Origin: an uncultured Clostridia bacterium
GTDB taxonomy: Bacteria; Bacillota; Clostridia; Oscillospirales; Oscillospiraceae
NCBI GenBank assembly: GCA_947173485.1
Contig: CAMWFH010000005.1
Location: forward strand, 82,619 to 146,618
Reading direction: 5' to 3'
Length of the DNA stretch: 64,000 nucleotides
Part shown: positions 53,801 to 61,719 of the stretch, piece by piece
How the letters are laid out: every line of letters starts with the position of its first letter
How positions within the stretch are numbered: the first letter of the stretch is position 1
Notes under the pieces: model-generated
Databases searched by the model: none
Seen by the model: the letters and a program-made list of their open reading frames with translations, nothing else
Told to the model about the DNA's origin: nothing
Program-made: the position numbers and the translations under genes

Positions 53801-55936
53801 AGCTGGCAAACGTGGGACAGTACACCGGTCCAACTAGCGAATCTGCGCACCGGGGAGCATCTGCTCTGTATCCGGGATGAACAGGATCCCCAAAACGAGA
53901 AAGTGGCCGTCAGCCATCCCTTCACCGTGGGCAGCGACGCGGTCTCCTTTGCCGCCACGGTGACGAACGCCAGCAGTGACAGTGCCTCCAATGGTGCGAT
54001 CGACGTAGAGGCTTCCGGCGGGAAAGATAAGCTGGGGCTGTACCAGCTCCTGATCAGGCCGCTGGATGGAGAAAATAGCCCGTTGATGCCCGTTGATAGA
54101 TTGACAGAGGGCTGGCAAAGCGCGGCACCGGACAGCGAGGACCTCTCCCAAATGGTATTGGACGGCCTGCGGTCCGGTTGGTATCAGGTCGCGGTGCGCG
54201 CTATGACAGGCGTTAGGCCGGATGAGTTGGAGACGCTGCGCGAACTCCATGCCGCCATGACCGATGCCCAGCTCCGGGCGGACGCGGCGGCGGAGGCGCT
54301 GAAGGATCGGGAAGAGGCGGAGGGACAGCTCCAGAGCCGGATCCATGTCGCGTTCAGCCAGTGGAACGCGGCGATCAGCGCGGCCAACGCGGAGGGGCTC
54401 AATGAGGAACAAAAAGCCGCGGCAGAGGCTGCGGTTACGGAAGCGCGGACCGCCTATGAGGCGCTGGTCGAAAACGATACCGCGCTCCTGGCGGCGCTGG
54501 ACGCGTGGCGCGGCAAGCCGGACGACCCAGACTTGGAGAGTGCCTACAACACAGCGTTGACAGCCTATGTGCAGAAGCGGGTCAAGGCCGAGGCGGAAGC
54601 GGAAAAGGCCGCGGCGGATACGGCCCTGGAAGGAGCCGTGAGCGCCTATGAAGCAAAAAAGGCGGCAGTAGATGCCGCAGTCGATACTGCCTATGCCGAG
54701 GATGCTCCTCTATGGACGAACGCCTTTACGAGTAAGCTCTATGTGGGCTCCGGCCATACCCACGTCTGGTCTGCGAGCTGGAGCAGCAACAGCACCCACC
54801 ATTGGCATGGATGCACCGCGGAGGGGTGTGACATCTCCGCAGACAGCGGCAAGAGCGGCTATGCCGCCCATGTCCCCGGCGCGGCGGCGGCTTGTGAAAC
54901 GGCGCAGGCTTGCAGTGTGTGCGGGTATGTGCTGGCGGCGGCCTTGGGGCACGACTACGGCGAGAAGATCCCCGCAAAAGACGCCACCACCACGAGTACG
55001 GGCATGAGGGCCCACTACGTCTGTTCCAGGTGCAGCGGCTACTTTGATGAAAACAAACGCCCCACAACAGCCGATGCTCTGACGATCCCAAAAGAGCAGG
55101 ACTCCGATGACGACACCTACGCTGTCACTGCCGGAAAGGCGGCACACGGCAAAGTGACCGCCAGCCCGTCCAACGCGGCCAGCGGAAGTACCGTTACCTT
55201 GACCGTCGTCCCAGATAAGGGCTATCAGCTGGATATCCTGTCCGTCACAGACGCCCGGGGAAAACAGGTCAAGCTGACCAGCAAGGGGAACGGTAAGTAT
55301 ACCTTCACCATGCCTGGAGGGGCCATTGCCGTAGCAGTGACCTTTGTGCCGCTCTCAGACGATGGGCAAGAGCCCTGCGATGGCGGCGCAGATTGTCCTT
55401 CCCACAGCTACACCGACCTGGGCGGCACGGGGGCCTGGTATCACGATGCGGTGGACTATGCCCTGCACAACGGCCTGATAAACGGCTACGGCAGCGACTC
55501 GTTTGGGCCGAACGACGCTCTGACCCGCGCCCAGCTGGCACAGATCCTTTTCAACAAGGCGGGCCGGCCCGCTGTGACCGGCAGCGGCGCTTTTGCCGAT
55601 GTGGCTCCCGGACAGTGGTACGCGAACGCCATACAATGGGCAGGCCAGAACGGCATCGTGAACGGCCAAGGCAACGGTCTGTTCGGGCCTGATGATGATA
55701 TCACCCGCGAGCAGCTGGCAGTCATGCTCTGGCGGTATGCTGGCCGTCCGGCAGCCACAAGCACAGCTCTGCCGTTCGATGACACGGACAAGATCAGCGG
55801 CTATGCCCTGGACGCAGTCCGCTGGGCCGTGGAGAACGGCATCCTCAAAGGCTACGGCGGCGGGCGGCTGGGCCCCCAGGACCGGGCGACTCGTGCGCAG
55901 GCGGCGCAGATGCTGAAAAATCTTTTTGAACGGTAG
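50879..55936 (+). CDS. Giant SLH protein, C-terminal part
   Basis: In-frame sense reaches back to about 50740 (WDGSDEGIKTAAALAAGSG), so the TTG at 50879 is only where the open frame can formally start. Ig-like segments occur near 52790-53000. An Ala/Glu-rich coiled coil spans about 54230-54700. A His/Cys-rich clostridial surface module (HTHVWSASWSSNSTHHWHGC) lies near 54750-55080, then an InlB-like B-repeat (GKVTASPSNAASGSTVTLTV). Three SLH domains occupy 55400-55930 (YTDLGGTGAWYHDAVDYAL; FADVAPGQWYANAIQWA), very like those at 37.9-38.4 kb. Confidence 0.8.
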   Translation: MTQGSMRYLEDRTVPDKEETVLAPMSDSKALAQYEQNGGHKPGVGVYAISYGVGGQSIGQSSLTFQSYDFSAGSQLTVYLSFVNTGDVAIRASEKNPAVVELKLYVPAAAENTGSTSTLATWNLTENLRSGQKAVLDGSCAALTRDLPNGSIFYIEVREDADYIASTGGAAFEASTLVVDENGTPTGGDLVVEPKPDLALEDLHITSVNADSNGNTILQVEFLAANRGSVTAEGVFAKFRYEDGDGSYQPLDISNSDLNISAPAQIAPFSLRDADPRTQGILYLHSGEVDDDGSLPAGMYRKVSGTITVPPSVYQGKLTGSLNLHIELFSNADPQINTHDTAAYHAEHGEYNSANNAAGEQIEHKTFFTAADQVILALGTTVRLPVSYTTTTGYAPNILAEEVPDVDGDGAQLGILYYESTGSGSGMVVITPSAQGTGIIHLKDEGTNTIWSIPFKVVEPGEGIDIYKDNGIFTFYNQDGTPYDDTAQAGSQSWSFVENIFTWGTGDTQEVPMRSDLSKGKVGSYFTFSTMAASMELYFAGSAEVSSTFPGFAAASYTGTEGKRPVTIRFGENPNNIAHTVTVKVTGAAPGGGGYAYFDRMTETYTQKPPTPSDDGTAPHIYWSRSFPDTASLQTGAGPVELTCYVLDDGALADLTLNGTEPAGLTKTSGGFWQFTTTVSENGVLLVAATDTAGNRTSRTVRVDWFNAVPATGAISTAPTLDGQFQTESGSELTGYLTKGSRAYLAATTPAQPEEGQTLTASRLTAHETAEGTSELEEVSLTRQGDGRFDATANGWYILRLEAQDHTWRQVVLEMDKVDADAPVVSLTESGDGDQWSLLWSASKSNPRLTPISKVQINGETIPVSARQTQLAGTWPISYSGKYTLTATDEAGNESEITCLVENSRPLDLSKATGLVSVENSWNQAADNGSVTVDLTGVTGGKYVAETFENSKQYAGRYEFRIMPAGVSEEPADDSWQTWDSTPVQLANLRTGEHLLCIRDEQDPQNEKVAVSHPFTVGSDAVSFAATVTNASSDSASNGAIDVEASGGKDKLGLYQLLIRPLDGENSPLMPVDRLTEGWQSAAPDSEDLSQMVLDGLRSGWYQVAVRAMTGVRPDELETLRELHAAMTDAQLRADAAAEALKDREEAEGQLQSRIHVAFSQWNAAISAANAEGLNEEQKAAAEAAVTEARTAYEALVENDTALLAALDAWRGKPDDPDLESAYNTALTAYVQKRVKAEAEAEKAAADTALEGAVSAYEAKKAAVDAAVDTAYAEDAPLWTNAFTSKLYVGSGHTHVWSASWSSNSTHHWHGCTAEGCDISADSGKSGYAAHVPGAAAACETAQACSVCGYVLAAALGHDYGEKIPAKDATTTSTGMRAHYVCSRCSGYFDENKRPTTADALTIPKEQDSDDDTYAVTAGKAAHGKVTASPSNAASGSTVTLTVVPDKGYQLDILSVTDARGKQVKLTSKGNGKYTFTMPGGAIAVAVTFVPLSDDGQEPCDGGADCPSHSYTDLGGTGAWYHDAVDYALHNGLINGYGSDSFGPNDALTRAQLAQILFNKAGRPAVTGSGAFADVAPGQWYANAIQWAGQNGIVNGQGNGLFGPDDDITREQLAVMLWRYAGRPAATSTALPFDDTDKISGYALDAVRWAVENGILKGYGGGRLGPQDRATRAQAAQMLKNLFER

Positions 55937-55973
55937 AGATTCCCCTGCATGACTCCCAGTCTATCGAAAAACG

Positions 55974-56007
55974 GCCTGCCTGGCTTTTTGCCAGGCAGGC
56001 TGTTTTT
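55974..56007 (+). terminator. Terminator of the giant surface gene
   Basis: A perfect 11-bp stem (GCCTGCCTGGC / GCCAGGCAGGC) with a TTTTT loop is followed by TGTTTTT. Confidence 0.9.
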
Positions 56008-56040
56008 CAACAAGCAGAGAGGCTGACCGGTCTCCCGGTC

Positions 56041-56175
56041 AGTGTATATGTTAAAATGTACCTATGCTACACATGGGAGGGCGTGTACACCGAGCTGAGA
56101 GAGGTATACGGATATACCCGCAGCTTTGGAGGGATGTATCATACGGCGACCCGGATGAGCCTAGGCTGGGGAAAA
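56041..56175 (+). other. Structured region before the MATE gene
   Basis: This non-coding stretch contains a GTGTACAC palindrome, the tract GAGCTGAGAGA followed at once by a GGTATA/TATACC stem, and further short dyads. CTGAGA recalls a thiamin-pyrophosphate riboswitch, but the second conserved half is not present. A good promoter lies downstream of it (56184-56212), so it may not be part of the MATE leader. Function unknown. Confidence 0.35.
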
Positions 56176-56183
56176 AATAGGAG

Positions 56184-56212
56184 TTGTGACCGGCGGATAT
56201 TTGCGCTATAAT
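56184..56212 (+). promoter_or_regulatory. Promoter of the MATE gene
   Basis: TTGTGA (56184-56189) and TATAAT (56207-56212) have a 17-bp spacer, 35 bp ahead of the MATE start codon. Confidence 0.7.
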
Positions 56213-56246
56213 AGAATAAAAATTTGATCGCTTTTATGAGGAGCCT

Positions 56247-57521
56247 ATGAAAGATCTGCCTTTAGAACGGAACAGCCGGATATATCTGTTCCTGTCCTTA
56301 TGCTTGCTTTTTGTCATCCCATTTCTGCACCAATGCGTCCGGACCAGCCTCATCAGCGATATTCCAGATACGAACGGACTTGGTATCGCCGGCCATATCG
56401 AATGGTTCGATCTGATCAACGAAACGATCCAGGCCTTCCTGATCGTGCCGCTGTATCATCTGCTCAATAAGGTAAAAGATGAGCCGGGTGCATTGAAACG
56501 TAGGATCCGTTACAGCTTTGCTGTCTCCACCGCACTGTATACCGCCTTTTCTATCGTTTGTTTTGCCTTGTGCGCAAATATCACGCAGTTTATGACAGGT
56601 GACACGAGAGCCGAAGTCATCAGTTATCTGCGCTTGGAGACGATCGCGTTCATTGCGGGGCATATTTCTAGCTTTGCTGTGGTGGTGTTCGTTGTTGCGG
56701 GGAAGCCGCCCTATATCGTGGCTCTGACGGTCGGGAGGGCTGTCCTGACTATTTTGACGGATTCATTCTTCATTCCGGCATTTGGAGTGAATGGGGTCGC
56801 GTGTTCAAATATCGTGATCAACCTCTTCGCGGGAGCGATCTGCTTTGCCTTGGTGGAGCAGTTAGGATCCAGGCAGGTGTCGGTACAGCCACCCGCAAAT
56901 GGATACGAGTGGCTCTGGCAATGGGTCAAGATCGGAGTGTTTTCCGGCGCGCAGATTCTGTTGGATAACCTTATCTACGCGCTGATCGTCTGTAAAATGG
57001 TCAATGATGTGGCGGAACAGGGGAACTATTGGGTGGCAAACAATTTTATCTGGGGCTTTTTGCTTGTTCCTATCTCGGCCCTTGCGGAGATCATAAAACG
57101 GGAAAACGCGCCGGATCAGGTCAGAAAATATTTCAAAGCTACCGCTGTCATCGTTCTTCTATGGGCTATATCCAAACCCGCATGGCAGCCATTCTTCCAG
57201 TACATGATGGGGATCAAAGACCCGGAGCCGGTCTGCCACATTGTTTTCATACTGCTGCCGTTTTACGTTGCCTATGCCGTCAGTTCCATTTTTGGTAATT
57301 TATTCACAGCCGCAGGAAAAACGGCGTATAATTGCGCGATCTCCGTTATTGTCAACATTGGATACTATGGGATCATGTATTCTCTTTACCGGCATGGTGT
57401 GTTTTCCGCCAGTATCGAGTTCATTTGTTATCTGTTTGGATTCGGGATGTGCGTCAATGCCATTTGCGGTACGCTCCTCTTTGTCTGGTCGCAGAGGGAT
57501 GCCCGACTGGTATCGTCCTGA
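56247..57521 (+). CDS. MATE-family efflux transporter
   Basis: This 424-residue membrane protein has about 12 hydrophobic segments arranged in two MatE halves. Family-like stretches include DTNGLGIAGHIEWFDLINETIQAFLIVPLYHLLNK near residue 38, SSFAVVVFVVAGKPPYIVAL near residue 150, and FGVNGVACSNIVINLFAGAI near residue 190. Such proteins export drugs or metabolites using Na+ or H+. GAGGAG precedes the ATG. The gene is visibly less GC-rich than the neighbouring surface genes, consistent with separate acquisition. Confidence 0.8.
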   Translation: MKDLPLERNSRIYLFLSLCLLFVIPFLHQCVRTSLISDIPDTNGLGIAGHIEWFDLINETIQAFLIVPLYHLLNKVKDEPGALKRRIRYSFAVSTALYTAFSIVCFALCANITQFMTGDTRAEVISYLRLETIAFIAGHISSFAVVVFVVAGKPPYIVALTVGRAVLTILTDSFFIPAFGVNGVACSNIVINLFAGAICFALVEQLGSRQVSVQPPANGYEWLWQWVKIGVFSGAQILLDNLIYALIVCKMVNDVAEQGNYWVANNFIWGFLLVPISALAEIIKRENAPDQVRKYFKATAVIVLLWAISKPAWQPFFQYMMGIKDPEPVCHIVFILLPFYVAYAVSSIFGNLFTAAGKTAYNCAISVIVNIGYYGIMYSLYRHGVFSASIEFICYLFGFGMCVNAICGTLLFVWSQRDARLVSS

Positions 57522-57621
57522 TGGGCTTTCAGAGATGCGATCCTTTTCTGTTAGGAGATGTTCCCCATGAGCTGTCACGATATAGGTCATGGTCTGATAA
57601 GGCGACATCTATAAACACCGC

Positions 57622-58956
57622 CTATTTTGTTTCCCCCAGCGCCCTTTTGATCGTTTGGTTCATCACGTCATAAGCGCCCCAATCGACCGCTAGTTTTGCG
57701 GCTGTATTCCCGCTGCTGTCCTGGTTTATGGCTTGGACAGCAGCTTTTATCGTTTTTATGATCTCTTGGCTGGAATCGAGTCCGTTCGATCTCAGCCATG
57801 CTTCATCTACGCGGGTGATCGTATGGGCGGTAACGTTCCGCAGGGTCTCTTCGATCTGCCGCAGATGGAGCAGAGGCACTGCCCATGTACGGCCAGAGCA
57901 TTTCTGCCGCAAAATGACCGCATAATGGCTGGAGAGCAAAAAAGTCCGGTCGATGGACTTCTTAGGCGTTTCCAGCCAGCTCAGCAGCTCCTGCCCCAGG
58001 CTGTCGGCTGCCATCCGGCTCCTGCAAAAGCGGTTTTCATGGTCACAATAGGCGGACAGCGGATATCCCGCTTTTTCCTCTACGGCCAGCTGCATCAGCG
58101 CGAACAGCCCAGGGGTCAGGCCCCGCAGGAAGTCCGCCAGGTCGCCCCGCCGCTGCTTCACCTGTAGCCAAAGGAGATATTCCGCCACGTTGATGCGCCC
58201 CTGGTCGCTGCCGGCCAGGCCCCATCCCGACCGGATCTCCGGCTTGATCGACCGCCAATTCAATTCCAGGCGGGCTTTGGCGGCCTCCAGCAGGGCGAAC
58301 GCGCGGGGGTCCAGCAGCGCGCGGACCGGTGCCGCTACTGCCAGAGCGGCGGCATAGTCATACGCATCCAAGTGGGTGGCGATCGTCGCCTTTTGGAGCT
58401 GCGCGTTCAAGTTTTCGTACCGGCATTCCTGGCAGCGGTCTACATAGTCCTCGTTGTCCAGGTCGCACTCCCAATAGAGCGCGGCGTCATAGTCCATATG
58501 GGGCTCCAGACGCGGGTTTTGGGCCTTGACGGGCGTAGCGGTCTGGACCGGCAGCACAGGGAAGGGCAGGAAGGCCGCCAGCAGATACAGCGCGTTCTTC
58601 ATCGCCGGTGTGCCGGAGGCGATGTTCAGGATCAGCAGATACTCTGGGAAACGGCGGTGCAGGTCCAGGAGCAACGGCTGAAATTCTTGAAAAAAGAAGT
58701 CATAGATCTGGACCTCCGACAGCTCAGGACGCTCCTCCACCAGGACCTCCGGGGAAAACCCCTCCCGCTCCGCCAGACGCCGCAGGCTATCACAATAGCG
58801 GTCATCCCGGCGGTGGCGCTCGCATATCTCCTGGGAGAGATAGAGCATCACACAGTCCGGCTTGTACTTTCGGCAGATATGGAGCATGGACCCATCGCGC
58901 TCATTGGCGATCGGGTCGGTCCCTCCCACAGGAGAAAATAAGACATAGTGTCCCAT
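57622..58956 (-). CDS. csm6: CRISPR-associated Csm6 (CARF-HEPN ribonuclease)
   Basis: This 444-residue protein is of the type III-A Csm6 family. The N-terminal CARF domain (residues about 1-150) begins MGHYVLFSPVGGTDPIANERD and includes LLILNIASGTPAMKNALYLLA, the loop that binds cyclic oligoadenylate. The C-terminal HEPN ribonuclease has RNVTAH, the R-x4-H catalytic motif, near residue 372. In known systems Cas10 makes cyclic oligoadenylate on target recognition and Csm6 then degrades RNA. No Cas10 or Csm2-5 gene is in the window. It follows cas2 by 21 bp in the same operon. Confidence 0.9.
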   Translation of the reverse strand: MGHYVLFSPVGGTDPIANERDGSMLHICRKYKPDCVMLYLSQEICERHRRDDRYCDSLRRLAEREGFSPEVLVEERPELSEVQIYDFFFQEFQPLLLDLHRRFPEYLLILNIASGTPAMKNALYLLAAFLPFPVLPVQTATPVKAQNPRLEPHMDYDAALYWECDLDNEDYVDRCQECRYENLNAQLQKATIATHLDAYDYAAALAVAAPVRALLDPRAFALLEAAKARLELNWRSIKPEIRSGWGLAGSDQGRINVAEYLLWLQVKQRRGDLADFLRGLTPGLFALMQLAVEEKAGYPLSAYCDHENRFCRSRMAADSLGQELLSWLETPKKSIDRTFLLSSHYAVILRQKCSGRTWAVPLLHLRQIEETLRNVTAHTITRVDEAWLRSNGLDSSQEIIKTIKAAVQAINQDSSGNTAAKLAVDWGAYDVMNQTIKRALGETK

Positions 58957-58977
58957 TTGTTGGATACCTCCATCGGT

Positions 58978-59313
58978 TTAAATAATAATGATCTCCTCAT
59001 CATCAAAATCTGGCATATCCCCCCATACCCTGGTCTCACTGGCGCCAGATAGACGGTATATCTTCACATGATCGTCCGGCTCGACAAGATCTGTGATCAT
59101 CGTACATAGCTTCGTATAAGACTTCTTGTCCAACCATGCCTCAAAGGCAGATCTTTGTACCCGTATGCCAAAGCTCTCCAAGAGCTTTACCATGCGAGTG
59201 CGTTGCTTATTGTCGGAGATATCATAGATAACAAGGGCCAGACTCTTTTTGGCCCTGATCTCGCTATCCGTATCGCCAAAATAGTCCTCCCGATCCATTA
59301 GCATATCCCCCAC
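58978..59313 (-). CDS. cas2: CRISPR adaptation protein Cas2
   Basis: This 111-residue Cas2 has the ferredoxin-like core LALVIYDISDNKQRTRMVKLLESFGIRVQRSAFEAWL, with the conserved Asp after VIY, and a C-terminal acidic tail. The N-terminus is about 20 residues longer than usual, and an internal Met (MLMDRED) could be the true start. It dimerises with Cas1 for spacer integration. It follows cas1 by 3 bp. Confidence 0.92.
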   Translation of the reverse strand: MGDMLMDREDYFGDTDSEIRAKKSLALVIYDISDNKQRTRMVKLLESFGIRVQRSAFEAWLDKKSYTKLCTMITDLVEPDDHVKIYRLSGASETRVWGDMPDFDDEEIIII

Positions 59314-59316
59314 TCG

Positions 59317-60315
59317 TCAACGGATGATGACCGGCTGGTAGAGCTGTGGGTCACGGGCTTCGATCGCTTTTACCAGGTCTACGGTCTGCAAGTAGAAACA
59401 CCGCCGGAGGGAACACGCGGAATCCCCCAGATAGCGTACAGTCCCCTCAAATTTTTTCTCCAGCTTACGGATGAATATCTTCATCCCCTCTGGATCTAAT
59501 AGGACACCGCCTGTTTCTTCATCTTTTTCAAATCGCGCGATCTGTATCTCATTCCCCTGCACAAGACTCATGACAGCAGCATCGACCACCACAGCGCGCC
59601 ATTCCTCCATCAGGTCACTGGCTAGGCAGGGGTGTCCTCGGTGCGTGCGGTGCATGAACCCTACATAAGGGCTAAAGCCCCGGTTTTCGATCTCCGCATA
59701 CAACTCATACAGCAAGAGCGTATAGCCCAAGCTCAGCATGGAGTTGAACGCATCTGTTGGCGGCTGGCGGCTGCGCCCACGAAATGCAAAATCTGGATCC
59801 ACCAACTGTGAGAGTGCAGAAAAGTACAGTCGTGCGGCCATACCTTCCAAACCCATGACCTCTTCAACAGCCTGTGCATCCGGCAGCTGGTGTTCCAGCT
59901 GCTTCATTTTTTCGATCTCCTGGTCGACCGAAACGGTCTGCCGCCTTTGGTATCTGCGCAGCAGGACGCTTTGGTTACGGATCTTGGCCGCAACGATCTT
60001 TTGTGACATTGCTAAGCAAAACACGGCGTCCTCACAGGCAAATATTTGATGGCGAAGTCTGTCGCCATTTTCATGACGGGTCGAAGAGAGACGTCCATAG
60101 TAAGAGCCTTTCCCGGAAAAGTAGTTGACGATCACGCCGCGGCGCAGGCACTCCTGCATACAAGGGGTGGTGATGGTGGAGTTCCCAAAGATCGTGATGC
60201 TCTCCAACAGTTCCTTTGGGATCTTACGCACTAGACCGTTCTTTTGGGTCACACAAAAATAGCCGCCATCTACAGAGATGATAGCGCCACTTTCGTTGAC
60301 ATATAAGCAGCTCAT
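59317..60315 (-). CDS. cas1: CRISPR adaptation integrase Cas1
   Basis: This 332-residue Cas1 has an N-terminal beta domain (SCLYVNESGAIISVDGGYF). The metal-binding Glu is in MGLEGMAARLYFSAL near residue 141, the His in MHRTHRGHPCLASDL near residue 217, and a Glu in LMEEWR. The open frame extends into the CRISPR repeats, but the ATG at 60315, behind AGGAGGTG, is the real start. It begins 16 bp from the last repeat and heads cas1-cas2-csm6. Confidence 0.93.
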   Translation of the reverse strand: MSCLYVNESGAIISVDGGYFCVTQKNGLVRKIPKELLESITIFGNSTITTPCMQECLRRGVIVNYFSGKGSYYGRLSSTRHENGDRLRHQIFACEDAVFCLAMSQKIVAAKIRNQSVLLRRYQRRQTVSVDQEIEKMKQLEHQLPDAQAVEEVMGLEGMAARLYFSALSQLVDPDFAFRGRSRQPPTDAFNSMLSLGYTLLLYELYAEIENRGFSPYVGFMHRTHRGHPCLASDLMEEWRAVVVDAAVMSLVQGNEIQIARFEKDEETGGVLLDPEGMKIFIRKLEKKFEGTVRYLGDSACSLRRCFYLQTVDLVKAIEARDPQLYQPVIIR

Positions 60316-60330
60316 GGACACCTCCTTGAT

Positions 60331-61001
60331 CGCATCGTCCCCTGTCGGGGATATATGGATTTTGATTCTAGAAAACCCTCTCGATACGGTCAAAACACCT
60401 CGTTTTCGTCCCCTGTCGGGGATATATGGATTTTGATTGACAACGGAAGTCAATTTCCAGCTCGGGGCAAAGGTTTTCGTCCCCTGTCGGGGATATATGG
60501 ATTTTGATGATCTATAACTACAGATACCAAGATGGTAGACGTGTTTTCGTCCCCTGTCGGGGATATATGAATTTTGATTAAAAATCCGCTGGTGAAGCCC
60601 TCCGACATTAAAAGTTTTCGTCCCCTGTCGGGGATATATGAATTTTGATGCGCCGTCCAGTTACGGAGGAAAAACATGAGACAGTTTTCGTCCCCTGTCG
60701 GGGATATATGAATTTTGATAATCGTCTCAAGGCGTTACACGCGTGCGCGGACCTGTTTTCGTCCCCTGTCGGGGATATATGAATTTTGATGGAGGAAAAA
60801 ATCATGAAAAAAGATGTTATCCGGGTTTTCGTCCCCTGTCGGGGATATATGAATTTTGATAAGCGAGGCGACATCGGACGAGATTTGGGAGACAGTTTTC
60901 GTCCCCTGTCGGGGATATATGAATTTTGATTACGACATCATGACGGCAACGGAGCGCTGTGACTGGTTTTCGTCCCCTGTCGGGGATATATGAATTTTGA
61001 T
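60331..61001 (-). CRISPR. CRISPR array, 10 repeats and 9 spacers
   Basis: Thirty-six-base repeats begin at 60331, 60402, 60473, 60543, 60614, 60684, 60755, 60825, 60895 and 60966; spacers are 34-35 bases. On the plus strand the repeat opens GTTTTCGTCCCCTG and closes GAATTTTGAT, with a CCCC/GGGG hairpin. Transcription is inferred leftward, the same way as cas1: the crRNA then ends in CGAAAAC, and the repeat at 60331 is degenerate as expected for the leader-distal end. The three repeats nearest cas1 carry TGGAT where the other seven carry TGAAT. Leader side is 61002 onward. Confidence 0.97.
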
Positions 61002-61448
61002 GAAAGGAATGGGTAATTGATGGGTCTGTAATTTTTGGGTCTTTACTTTGTATATCTTTATTTAATTGCGTTGGATTTTCCAACGTAGGTTTTTCCTGCG
61101 TAGGATTATCCAATGTTGGATTTTCCAACGTAGGTAAATCCAATGCAGGCGGCGTCTGCGGCTGTTCATAGATCACATAGTCCGCGCCCCGCAGCCGTCC
61201 CCGTTCGTCACGCTCCCGCGAACGGACGATGTACCCCGCCTGCTCCAACTCCCGGATAGCCTGCCGGATGGCGTCGATCTTCTCCCGGTTGATAAGGGCA
61301 AGGCCCTTTAACGTGTAATCCCAATCTTCCAGGAGTAACAACATTTGCGACAGAGGACCTTGGCTTTCAGGGACAGGTCTTTGTTCCGCAGGCGATGGTT
61401 CGACATCACCGTGTACCCCTTGTTCCTCTCTACGCGGAATATTGGCAT
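61002..61448 (-). pseudogene. Replication-initiator (DUF6017-type) remnant
   Basis: The ATG at 61448 behind GGAGCGGAGAG opens MPIFRVERNKGYTVMSNHRL, then RNKDLSLKAK, the start of replication-initiator proteins common on clostridial conjugative elements. One base is missing near 61362. In the next frame the family resumes with LSQMLLLLEDWDYTLKGLAL, EQAGYIVRSRERDERGRL and ADYVIYEQPQ, then a repetitive ENPTLDNPTQEKPTLENPTQ tract. The coding sense stops exactly at the first CRISPR repeat (61002), so the C-terminal half is missing. The AT-rich end occupies the place of the CRISPR leader. Confidence 0.8.
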
Positions 61449-61719
61449 GGCTCTCCGCTCCTTTCAGTGTCTGGACATGAAACTTCATGCGATGTAAGGA
61501 ATCCGCACCACGATGGATGAAAACATGGCGCAGATTTTACTATAATAGAAGCGCACGGCACCAGACCGGCTTTTTTTGCCACTACGAGCGCGCGCATGAA
61601 ACTGGTACTGCCCTCCTGTTGACCCACAAATTGTCCAAGCCATAAGGCAGAATGACGTATAGCAAAATAAATGCTTATAGGAGGGCGCGCCGTGACAACT
61701 TTTGCAAGGAGACTGTGGA

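Larger units (their letters stand above)
43821..55936 (+). pseudogene. Giant SLH surface protein gene split by three frameshifts
   Basis: Four consecutive open stretches in shifting frames rebuild one gene of about 4038 codons. The breaks are: a run of seven C at 44677-44683 (six would restore the frame), one base missing near 47385 (GCCGGATCAAAG), and a run of five C near 50735 (six would restore it). The three corrections sum to an exact multiple of three between the ATG at 43821 and the stop at 55936. The rebuilt protein has a signal peptide, Calx-beta and Ig-like domains, a coiled coil and three SLH domains. Sequencing error, phase variation or true decay are all possible. Confidence 0.8.

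Noticed and set aside
56041..56175. Thiamin-pyrophosphate riboswitch
   Set aside because: Only the CTGAGA tract matches; the conserved second half (CCTGATCTGG-type segment) is not present, and a promoter lies downstream.
60450..60874. Short ORFs inside the CRISPR array
   Set aside because: They consist of translated repeats (YIPDRG and IHISPTGDE recurring) and are artefacts of the array.
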